This document shows, piece by piece, positions 24,997 to 37,200 of a DNA stretch of 64,000 bases; the stretch's first letter is position 1; each line of letters begins with the position of its first letter. The position numbers and the translations under genes are program-made. The DNA lies in the NCBI GenBank assembly GCA_036583965.1, contig JAZBQD010000030.1:51461551-51525550 (forward strand), read 5' to 3'. The notes under the pieces were generated by a model. The model worked only from the letters and a program-made list of their open reading frames with translations, had not been told where the DNA came from and did no database searches. The stretch is from Prunella strophiata (taxonomy: Eukaryota > Chordata > Aves > Passeriformes > Prunellidae).

Positions 24997-25245
24997 ATGG
25001 AGAAAAAACTGGACAATAAAATGAAAAGGGAACTGTCCTACTTAGCTACTTTAAACGACAGAAACATATCCTTGGTGTCTATTCGTAAGCAGCAGGCAGC
25101 TTGTGATGTGCCTGAACTACTGATTATTGGTGAAAAGTCCAAGACGGCATCTCCAGTAAAAGCAAGCAGTGACCTGCAGAAAGAAGAGAAACTTCTGCAG
25201 AGTTACTCCATGGGAATGACAGAAGTCAATACAGATGAAAGGCAG
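24997..25245 (+). CDS. ATP7B: ATP7B exon 1, long N-terminal leader
   Basis: It encodes 83 residues ([19 protein letters not shown]...), is rich in Lys/Glu and ends in phase 0 before GTCAGT. The human first coding exon is only 51 nt and unrelated in sequence, so this leader appears to come from a different first exon. Intron 1 (25246-31209) holds a GT repeat and a SINE. Confidence 0.8.
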
Positions 25246-28200
25246 GTCAGTGTGTGTGTATGTGTGTGTGTGTGTGTGTGTGTGCATGTTGGGAGGGAAG
25301 TGGTGTTCCTGAACTGGTGAATTTAAAACAAAGCATGTTGGACATGGGTTGTATATTAAAGGAGGTTAAACCTTCTTTATCTAAATTGTCTCGATCCCCA
25401 GCATGGATGCCAGCCCCATAACAAGCAGTACAAATGCAAAGTCCTCTGGGGATCCTCTGAAATAATCTTTGAAATGAGATGTTAATGATGACTTATGCTG
25501 TAGAAGCTAATGAGCATTGCTTCAGCTCCACCTCTAATAATACTGAGTGGTGATTCTTAGGAAGGAAACATAATAGTATTTCTCCTTTAGAACTCTGATT
25601 GCTCCAGTAGTTTGAAGAAGCTCATACTAGTTTGGAGTAACAGAAATTGCAGAAACATTAAAAAGTCTTTATTGTAGGTAAGTAGTTTATTTATATCTAG
25701 TAAGTGGGTGCTAGTGAATACATCTGTGCAACTTTTTTTAAAAATTCAGTGTTTTGTGTAACTTTGGTATTTTTGGAGATTAACTGCTGTGGTGAAGAGA
25801 CTTAGAAAGATCAATGCTGAAAGAAACATGATAAGGTTTATTCTTTTAAAAGAGTTTTGCTGTTTAAAATGTATGTACACTGAAGTAATGTCATTTGGAT
25901 CAGTGAATATTGTGAATATTTAAGGAAAATAAACTGTCAAAACAAAGCTCAGTTGGTTGGAGCATGGTGCTAATAATGCCAGGGTGGTAGGTTTGATTCC
26001 TGCATGAGCCATTTGCTGAAGAATGGGCTTGATGATCTTTGTGGGTCCCTTCCAACTCAGAATGTTCTGCGATTCTGTGTTTTCATGTTCTTTGAAACTA
26101 TGTATGCTTAGAATGGCTCAAATAGTGTCAGACTGGAGTGAAATAACAGCCAGAAGAGAACAAATAAGTCTCTGAAGGCTTTTTCTGCCTTGAGTTACTT
26201 GTATTATAAATGTTTGCTAGAAAACAGTCATGGCATAAATGACTTTGTTGTACCAAAGGATCTCTTCTCTCGTATTCAGTTGACTGAAATATATATGTTT
26301 GCTTGTACTGATGCTGTGAAGAACATCATGAAGAGGTTTGCCTTGTTTTAATTCTAAATTAGAAATGTTTCATTTACAGCAAGCCTTTTCCCTTTCCCAT
26401 AAACCAAACTTGGTTTACACAGCTCCCTTTAATTTAAAAGTGCCTGTTAAGGCCTCTGAGGTTTGTTGACTACAGTGTAGGTGTCATTTCAGTAAAACTG
26501 GCTGCAACTGCCTAAATCTTTCCCTATCATCTATACTGTTAGAGAAGCCTGATCCCAGATGGGAAATAGCAGTCCCTTGGCAGAAGCAATAGTAAAATCA
26601 ACTTAATATTTTGGAAACAAAAGCTTTATAAAGGCTGCTTTGTAATAATAATCTCATTGAATCTTGATATTCAGGTTTAGAAGGTGTTTTTCCCCTTGTT
26701 TAAGACTCAGGAACTGTTTGAAAAATAACAAATTGTTTTGTAAGTATTTACTGAATATAGTAGCTACTGACATTTGTTAACCTTCATTTGGGAGACGAGG
26801 GGGGAAAGAACAATGGTTATTATCTAATACATTTAAACAATATGCTGTAAATGTTAAGGAGGATGAGGATTGAATTTCTGGCTACACTCTGTGCCAGAGT
26901 GCTGCTGTTACTGGCAAAAAATTGAAGACTCGTGACCTTTGATGTTTTTGTGGCTTCTCTGCCCTCATTTTGTTGTTCACTGTCTGCCTATAATAAACTG
27001 GGAAACTTCTGAAGCATTTAATTATTAGTGTGTGGCTTTTCAGTTGTGTGCTGCTGCTGCCTGAATCCAAAGCCATGAATCAGGCTGTTGTGAAAGAAGG
27101 AAGTAGGGAAGGTAAAACACAGATAAGATAATTCTTCGACAGCTGCGCGCTCAAAGGTAAGAGGGCGATTACTGATTTCAGCCCACAGAGGTATAGAGAA
27201 AAGAGCGGCCCAAAACTTCAGGACATAGTGGATGAGAGGTGCAGTGACCTCCAGCATTTGTGGATGAGCAGGCAGGGAGAGGCAGAGGGGGAGGTGCTGA
27301 GTGGCTCAGGCCCCAGCTGATTGCCTGGCATCACTTAGAGGAGCCTGGTGCTTGAGTTTTCGGATGTGAAAGTTGCCATCCCTGCAGGCTAGGCAAAGGA
27401 GGGCAGGAGAGCAGTGCCAGAGAAGGGAGGAGAGCCTTGCTGGATGAGCAGAGAGGAGCAGTGCTGTGCTGGATCTTGGTGTGGGTGATGCTCAGGGAGC
27501 TGTGGAGCGTGCCTGTCACAACCTCAGCCTCGTGCTGCAGAGGCCAGGAGTGCTATAGTGGCATTTGGGAGGTAGCTGCACCTGGGAAATGGGTAGAGGG
27601 ATGGCTTTCCTGGTGACAGGCCACCCCACATGAGGTGACCATGAAACACAGCAATGAAGGCAGCATGGGGACGCAGCCAGGGGTGGCTCGTGGCTGGGCT
27701 GTGAAGCCAAGGAAGGCACAAACCTTGTTGAGTTCACAGTCATGGTGTTGCATCCATTCTCAGGACATGGGTCACCATGTGTGCATGTGTGAGGGTCTTA
27801 CCCAGTGCCGTGGCTTCCTTGTCTTTGTATCAGGTTTCTTAGCTTTCAGAGTGGAGACTCGCTGTGCTGTGCGCTTTCAGTTCCAACTTTTACATGCAGA
27901 ACAAAGGAGGAAAAGAACTGGCAGAATTTCATGTGTAATTATTTGCATATTCTTCACATAGATACCATAAAAATATGCATGAGACTGGTAGAGCAAACAG
28001 ACTTGGTGTATACCTGCCTTTGAAAGTGAGCCATTCTTTTTTGGTGTGGAGACAAAACACATAACTATGGCCGTTCTTTCACACATTCCCTTCTGGATGT
28101 AGAGTCAGATGCATTTCCATTATTTTGTTCATATTTCTCTCTGGGCAGAAGAAAGCTGAAGGGGCAATGCCTGAGACTCCCAAGCACCTTTTTGGGCAAT

Positions 28201-31200
28201 TACTATACAGCCTCATAGATGCCATTTTGTGTGTGGTTGTTAGCTGGTATCAGGAAACCCTTTTCTGAGACCCAGCTTGTGCCTGAGGAAAACCGTGGAC
28301 ACATTTCTGTATGCCTCATCTTTGTGTCCTAACATTAATCTGCTATTTTCCTCTTGTCTGGTGTAGAAGTACCATTCTTGCAAATACACACAGATGTATT
28401 TCTGCCTATTATGTTTTTGTGGTTTTTTTTGACGCTGTTAGAAACAATACTAAAGGCTTTGTAAATACTTTATTTGTACATGTGCACATTTCTTGGTTTT
28501 GGCGGTAGATTGTTCAATGTTTTGGTACTTGTGTGGATTTTTTTAAGGGAAATAAGCTTTTTAGTTTTCTTATGTCCCTATCCCCTCTCTATTTTTTCCC
28601 TGTCATTTAAAAATTTGTGTGCAAGATTTTTCTCCTACAGAGTGTAAGCATCTGGTTTTGACAAGTAGCAAACAAAATATTTTTGCCAATTCTTCTGAAT
28701 GTTGGGATAGCTCTTTATGTGAAACAAAAAACAGTGACCAAGTTTTGAAGTTTCTCTGGCTTAGAATGCATTGAAATAGTGGAATCAGTCCTTGCTTTTA
28801 TGTTTTTCAAAAGACTGGATAATGAGAAATACCTTCTAATATTTTTACATTATTAATTTGAATCGCTTTCATGTCACAGGGTACCTAGGAAAACTGAGAC
28901 AGCGAGCGTGGGGGTGGAGGGAACACAGTGGAGGACATAAGACCTGTGATGGTTCCTGAGTTTCATCTGCAAGGGGTGGCTGGACAGGCAGTGAAGCAGA
29001 GAGTGGAGGATGCTTGTCTCCTCCACTCGTGCTCTGTTTCACCAAAGGATGCAGAAGGCAAAATACCTTTGTCCTGTGAGCCAGAGTACAGGCACAGGGT
29101 GAGCTTCTGTAACTCACACAGATTCCACCGGGTGTTTTTGATAAGAACAGGAGCAGGCTACTGCGAGCAGTGTCCTTGGGTGGGGGGACAGGGAAGAGGG
29201 GATGACAGACAATATTCACCTACTGCTTCTTCAGGCAGAATTTACATTAAATGGGAGTTTGAGTTAAGGCCACATTTGAAATTTGGTGGTTGGGAGACTG
29301 TTTTCAGATAGTTTTTGGGTTTTTTTTTTCCCATACACAAAGCCAGTTTATTATTTCAAATTGTGGGAAGTCACAGCAATAGGACAAGACAAGAATGAGA
29401 GGTGTCTTGGTTGTCTTTGTGCGATGCTTAAACAGGGCACCACCTTCAAAGGGAAGTCTGATGAACTGTTAATGCTTTGTTTTGAAAGGAGGTTCTTGTG
29501 GCACATTTCCATATATGTTGGGGATTTCACTAACTTATGGGAAGTGCAAGGAGAGCAGTGTCCTGGGTACTATCGGGCCTGTGGGAGGAGGAGGCAAAAA
29601 GGGATGCCAGGACTAAAATATTCCTCTGACTGTTCTTTCCCAGCATCTCTGGAGTGCAGCCATGGGACCAAGCAGGAGGGGAGCAGGAGGGACAGTTTGC
29701 TGTCAGGATAGTTGAGGGGCTGCACCACAATCTTGAAGAGTTGAACTTGCTCATTCCTCCTCCTGTTCTAATGAACAGTTTAGAAAAGGCTGAAAGCAAA
29801 TTTCTTAAGTTTTTGCTGGTTTTGTGACCCCAGACCTCATTATTCCCAAGCTGTCTAAGCGTGAAACAAAATCAAGTTAATGAATTTTGAATACTGCATC
29901 AAATGAACTGGATGCAGTCTAGTGTTACTAAGCAGCCTGAATGATTCTCATCCATGCTGTGGTATTGAGAAGGAAGTTTTCTTGTGGGTCATAAGAACAG
30001 GATCTGCAGTACTGAGCCTGATCCAGTGGGTCCTTGTCCAGGCTTCTCCCTGCAGTAATACCCAGCATCAGGTGTTTTATTGAATGTCAGAGAGCCCAAG
30101 GCTTTGCAGGCAAGAGAATAGTTTTATCCTAGTAGCTTTTATGTAGATCTCTAGTATTTAAAGTTGCCTTAAATCATGGACATGAATTTTCATGTTCTTT
30201 CCATGAAATCCTGACAATCTAGGCCTTGTCCCTGCCCTTTTCAATCTTTCTCATCCCATGGCTCCAGCAACTGGAGACAGAGTCTGTTCTCCCAATACTT
30301 GTTCTGTGACAAGCATTGGCACTTTTTTTTGTATTTCTTTTTCAACTGAATTGAGTACATTCAGGTGTAGAGTTCCAGTATTGCAGAGCCCGTGATGGGA
30401 CTGAGAGATAGTTCACTTCTGGCTGGCCTATTTCAGTAATGGCCATTCTGAAAAGCAGTGTTGGATCAAATCAGTGACTTACTGTAGCACAGTTTCTAGT
30501 CTTAGGTGCCTCACAAGTAGGTAAATAAAATTAAACCATAGTGAAAATATCTGCTTACAGTTCTGTGTCTTTCAAGGTCTTTGTTAGATACAGATGTCAA
30601 GTTAGAAGGATTATAAATTTAATGCAGAGAGCCCAGGCCTTTGTGTGTGTGCAAATAACTCTGCAAATATCATGCAGCTGACCTTCCCTGCATCAGCTTG
30701 TTTCAGGCTTCTGGAAAATCATGATTCTGTTTTCTTGGGCTATTTTGTTTTCTTTGTTTTGGTTTGAACTCCTCCTGGCCAAACTGGGCCAGTTTATGAC
30801 CTTTCTGGAGAGGCAGTCAGCACACTCTCTACGGTGACCCACTGTGCCAGTGACAATGTGCTCTGAAGAGCAGCTCAGGCTGTGTGATGGAAGTGTCCTG
30901 TGGCTGCAGAGAACTCAAGTTTTAAATTACTTGGTTGGGGTAGCAATATTGAGTCAATTATGCTGTTATATCCCTTGTCAGTATTTTCTAAACTGCTGCT
31001 CAATAGACTGTCAGAAGCCTGATTCATCATCACGGGCATAATTCACTGGTAGTATATTCAAAGTGTAAAATAATGTTGGAAATGGTTTTGGCCATATAAA
31101 CTAACTTGAGAGCACTTCTTGTATGTACTTGTATGAGCATATGAAAACTGTTGCTTTTATAGGGCTGAGGATATGTGCATTTACTTTTACTTTTCCACTT

Positions 31201-34200
31201 TCTCCTTAGGCTTTGTCCAACATCGATTCTCCTCCTGAATCAGGTTGTGAGCTGAAGCCTACAATGAAACATAATTTTGCTTTTGACAACATGGGCTATG
31301 AGGAGAGCTCTGAAACCATGCCCTCTCCACCTTCCCAAGAGCATACTGTGGCAGTCAACATTGTGGGAATGACTTGCCAATCATGTGTGCAGTCCATAGA
31401 AGGTCGAATTTCCAAGGTGAAGGGCATTTTGAGAATTAAAGTCTCCCTTAGAACAGAACAATGCTGTTATCAAGTATTTGCAGTCGGAAATAAGCCCTGA
31501 ACAGATTTGCCAGGAAATTCTGGATATGGGCTTTGACGCCAGCATAGCAGAAAAGTTGACAACAGCAACTGTAAATTTGCCAAGCTTGAAAGAAGCCGTA
31601 GCTAAGCTTCGGGTAGAAGGCATGACATGCCAATCCTGTGTCACCAACATTGAAGGAAAGATTAGGAAACTGCATGGTGTAGCAAAAATCAAGGTGTCAC
31701 TTGATAACCAAGAAGCAGTTATTACTTACCATCCTTACATCATTCAGCCTGATGACCTCAAGAGACACATCAGTGACCTGGGGTATGACTGCACCATTAA
31801 AAGTAAATCAGCCCCTTTGAAGCTGGGTGCCCTTGATCTCCAGCGCTTGCAGAATGCAAACCCCAAGGAGACACCAGCAAGTCTCGAGAGTGATGGGCTG
31901 GATCCACTGGTCACCAAGATGGGCAGCACAGCAACAGTGACTGTACAGATAGAGGGCATGCACTGCAAGTCCTGTGTCAGAAACATCGAAGGAAATATAT
32001 CAGATCTTCCTGGCATAAAAAGTATTAAAGTGTCTTTGGAGCATAAATGTGCTGTGGTGCAGTATAGCCCAGATTTAATCACCCTGTCAGCTTTGCAGCA
32101 AGCTATCGAATCCCTTCCACCTGGAAACTTTAAAGTAAGCCTCCTTGGTGATCCAGAAGCAGATAAAGCAGCATCTCCCTCAGGTGTTTTCACACATAAT
32201 GATGTCAGACAGCCACCACAAGGCACAACATATACAGCTGTTATTAAGATTGATGGCATGACCTGCAGCTCTTGTGTACAGTCCATAGAAGGGGCCATAT
32301 CACAGAGGCAAGGAGTGCCAGCACTGTAGCAGTTTCTCTAGCTGGCAGTACTGGGACCATACACTATGATCCAGCTGTCACTACTGGAGAAGAGTTAAGA
32401 GCTGCCATAGAAGACATGGGATTTGATGCCTCTGTGCTGACAGGTAACAGTGTTTTTTCTTCTGTGGGTTGTGTGCCAAGGTGGGTCATGCAACATCTGT
32501 AATTGAGATTCCTTTCTGGAGAGAAACTCTTAAAGCATCACATTGACATTGTCTCTTCTGAATGATCTGACCTCACTTAGCAAGGGAGAGAGGTTTCAGC
32601 TGTAAGGCACCTTGTTTCAGCCCTTAATACCTGCAGCAGTGGGTGTAAGAGCTGAGTTACATTATGAAACCAAAAGGTCTGAGGTACAAAGCCTTTCAAA
32701 TAGCTCATCCTCTTACCCTCTGAAGTAGATTTCCTCCTATATCTACAGGCTGCTGTAAGTAGATCTATCAAACCAAATGTTTACATTTATGTTCCAAAAT
32801 ACTAAAACCTACAAACTTAATGAAGTATCTTTCATTTAAAATCACTTTTTACCTAGCTAAAACTTCTTTTTAGTGTCTTTAGCCTTTGACCTTTATTTCT
32901 TGAGTATTTTTACCTGTCTACTTCACTAAACCTTGCTTTAAGCAAGGTAAGTGGCAATATGCAGGTACTCTTTGGTGGGAACAGCTGCTTTTGCAGGTCA
33001 GTTGCATCAGTGTATGCATTTTGTACATGTGCTCAATGTTTAAAAAGTTGTTTTGATGCACAATCTTCTCTCTTGCAAATTTCAAATGTGGCAATTTTCA
33101 CCTGCTTCAACTAAACATATTTGCTTTGAAATACTGATGTAGTTTACCTGAAATTAAGTAGTTTGATCACAAAAACCACATCCTTTTCACTTCTCTTGTG
33201 GGTCCAATCCCTCTGAATCTGTGGTACTACTACAGATGAGGAGAGCCCTGTATGCGGTGTTTAATTATAATTTGTTTGGCTTATAATTTGTTGGTAGGAG
33301 ATCTTCCATTCCATCTGGAAAAGGAGGGACCTCCCTGTGTTAAACATGCTCAGAAGCAACTCCTGCTCCTTTACACAAACCTCTGCCCAAGGGAGGTAGT
33401 TTGTGAACACAGCTGGAGCTGTTGTGTGTCTGTTCAATATCTGGCAAAGAATAAAAATGTTTGCAAGAGACCTGTTTGTGTTTAGGTCTCTGGGGTGCCT
33501 CCAATACTCATTTTGCAGTACTTGCAGTGTGAATACTGTGCCATAAAGAGAAACCTGTTGAGAAACTTGTTGTTTTCCTTGTTTGAGATGAAGTAATATG
33601 AGTCCACCAGTGACAGAATGAGTATGACCAGACTACATTCACTGTGCTGGATAAGGACCCTCTAGATACCAATGTATCTTTATCAAGTGGAGGTAGCTGT
33701 CAGCTCTAGGCATTGAAATTGGAGGGTATCATTTGCCATCTGAATGTGGAAAGCTAGTTCTGTAGAGTTAGATGGTCATGCAAGAGGCACTGGTAAACAT
33801 GTATTTTTATAAGCATAGTAACAACCTATGTTATTCCCATATAGAGACCAAGGTTATTGTGTCACCTTCTAAACAACTGTGGGTATTTGTGTGGTTGATA
33901 AATGTGACTTGTTTGTACTTTTGCATCATCCAGTGATGCTGTAAATAGTTCAGTGTGTTGTGCATTTATTCAAGATACAGCCACTGGAGAACACAGGTGC
34001 CAGCCTGATGCCAGCAAAGCTGCTGTGCAGCCTCGAGCTCCAGAGCCTCCTCGCCAAGGCAAGTTCCTCAGATGCTCTTCCAGACAGTCCTCACCCTGCT
34101 GGGTCAAACCAGCTCAGTGGAGCCACAGGAGAAAAGTGTGTTTTACAGATCACAGGCATGACCTGTGCATCGTGTGTGTCTACCATTGAAAGAAATTTGC

Positions 34201-37200
34201 AGAAAGAAGATGGTAATAAATTTAAGATTCCTTTAATGAGTCTAATAATAAGGGATGATGGGATGGAAAAGATGTTCTATGAGATTAATAGAAGAGGCTG
34301 TCATACAACATCTGGAAGTTAAATAGACTTAATGCTCTTTCTTAGTGCTAATCATAACTGTGTCACTGTTTAACTATCCTCTTGCACTGGTGGGCAAACA
34401 TGATGAGCATACTTGTAACAGGTTGTAAAGTGATAAAAAATTCAAATAAGTCTGAAGACAAGAACAGAGAAATGGTTGTCATTTAGTTTTTCGGGGCCTT
34501 GTTGGTTTACAAAGCAATCCATCTCCTCCAGAGCCGTTGAGAGCTCGGGCATGCTCAGGCATATTTGCACAAGCAGGCACAAACAAACCTATGGCTCCAC
34601 TGCCAGGATAAGCTTAGGCACAGTGGTGTTTACTGGTCTGGAAGTCTGCAGGCTGGGGCTGCCTTTCCTCTGGCCATGTAGAAGATTAACAGATGAGCCT
34701 TAGCAATGTCTGATTTCATTTGTGTCAGCATGCCTTTGGGAAGGTTTTGCTTATTGATTGTTCTCTCCCCAGTTTCCCAATGGTGGTCTCCTGCCTTGAT
34801 TTAGAAATCAAAAAAAGCATTAGCTCTTCAAAACAATTTTTTTTGCCTTCTGATCTTTATGTTTTGATTTTCAATTCTAATTGTACATTTCTGTGGGCTT
34901 TTTATTTATTAAAAAAAAAAAGGAGGGGTGGAGAACAGGAAAATAAAAAAGTGTAGCATTGTGCTGCGGGACTCGTTCCAAACTACAAGAGTCCAGGGTA
35001 GATCTTTCAGCAGTGGATGTAAAGGTTGCTTCCAAACATCTTTTTTGTCTCATTAGATCACAGCAAAACTCACCTCCTTCCCCGTGTAAATCTTGCAATT
35101 CCTCTCATTGCTAAATGGAAACTCAGTGTGGCTAGGTCTGTAAAAACTATGCTGCTGTGACTATTGAGCAACACTAGAAGGAGGCAGAGAGAAATCATTG
35201 GGCTTATAATATCTCTAAGTTGTTACAGTCCTCAGTGACAGTCTCTTGTAATATTTTATTTTTATTTCCCTCAAAGGAGCTACATTAGCTAATATTTTTG
35301 TTATTACCACTGCAGGAATTGTTTCAGTGTTGGTAGCACTGATGGCAGGTAAAGCAGAGATAAAATACAAGCCACAACTCATACAGCCTCTTGAAATAGC
35401 ACAGCTGATCCAGAATTTGGGTTTTGAAGCCTACCATCATGGAAAATAATGCAGAAACAGAAGGGCAAGTGGAGCTTCTTGTAAGTCATGTGTATTTGAA
35501 ATTATAAGTTTGTTTTGGAAAAGTTGGTCTGGAAGACCCATTTTCTTGTAAATAGCTTTGCTTGAGCAGTTGTGGCTTCAGCAGCTCAGTTCTGGCTGGT
35601 GACACTATTTTTTTCATAATTGCTGGAAAGACAAAATCAGCTTGTCTTAGAAGAACCGATCCAAAAGCACTGAAATAAAAGTGATAGTTATAGGTACAGA
35701 TTTGACTTTTCTTAGCAAGCAGAAATGAAACAGAAGTTTTCCATTATGGCACTTTAGTACAGACTCTGAGTAACTGGGAATTTGTCAACAAATACGTATT
35801 GCTAATGTTAAGGGCTTTGCATAGAGGTCTAGGAACTTTGGGTAAAATCAGTAAAATTAGTAAATTGCTTATTGGAGGATGGATTCCTCAAATACTCAAA
35901 TACTAATTTTTATTCTCTGACAGATACTTACTGCAAGACAGAGAAAAACTGTCTGCTGCTGTGTTAATAGATCACAAAGTGGTAGCATGCTTTATTGAAG
36001 CCACAGGAAAATTTAAGAGAGATGAAGTTACACATGCAGAGTTTGGCTTTGGCAATGTTAATAGAGGTGTTGATAGAACCATATTAGTTGTACTTTTACA
36101 TGTCTGAGTGCTACCATGCAAATACGTGGTTGTGACTTGTATCTGCTGTCTGCACAATTTTATAATAAAAGTGGATAGTTATGTTCTCAGCTTTGTATCA
36201 TTCAAGACAGCTCTATAAAACCTTTACGCTGAGGCCTTGTCTCAAGTACACCCACAAATACTGGGTGAATGTGGGGGATTGCTAACTACCCAAAATTGTC
36301 TTTTCTTTAGATTACAGGGATGACTTGTGCTTCTTGTGTTCACAATATTGAATCCAAACTCATGAGAACAAATGGCATATTCTCTGCCTCAGTTGCACTT
36401 GCAACTAGCAAAGCTCACATCCAGTTTGATCCTGAAATTATTGGACCTCGAGATATTATAAAAGTAATCAAGGTAGGCTTTGGAAATTTTTCATGTATGG
36501 ACAATTACATGGTGAGATTTAGAAGGAAATAAAGCAGCTGATATTTGAGAGGTTTCACTGATTTTATAGATGCCATAGTTATTGCCATGTTTTTATGCTC
36601 TTGTGCTCCATAGGAATGCAGCTGTTACTCTAAAAACACACACTAAAAACTACAAAATGAAGCTTTTTTTTATCTTTATCTGGCAAAAGTGTCATGTATT
36701 TATTTCTTGGAATTCTATGTGTAGAATCACAGTAATTTCAGTGAAGTATTTCTAATTCAGAAAAAAAAAAACCAAAACCCTTCTTTCTCTTCACAGTGAC
36801 AAGAGCTGTAAAAGAAGTTTTGCCATAGCTCATGCCACAAGCAATACATATCTCTGCACACACTTGCATCTATTTCCACATCTTTTTGAATGGAAACAGC
36901 TTGTGATACAGCCTGATATTAAATGAAAAAAAAATCCTGGTTTACCAGTAATCACACAGATCATAAAATCTATTGTTATCATGGCCCAGATGTGTACAAA
37001 ACTTTTTTCATTTCTTGTCCCACCAGAAGGGAAGAGATCATACTGTATGAGGCGCATGCAGTGAATAGTTCAGGAGGACAGCAGAGACTGTTTGTTTGCC
37101 TTCCATGCTCTAGAGTATTTACTCAAAAAAGAGCTGCTAGACCACAGAAATGATGCAGCAGCAGTTATTAACACGTTAACTAGTAGACTGTTCAGGCTGG

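Noticed and set aside
25946..26010. tRNA-Ile-like sequence
   Set aside because: The 5' end is missing and it continues into a CR1 tail, so it is a SINE head and not a tRNA gene.
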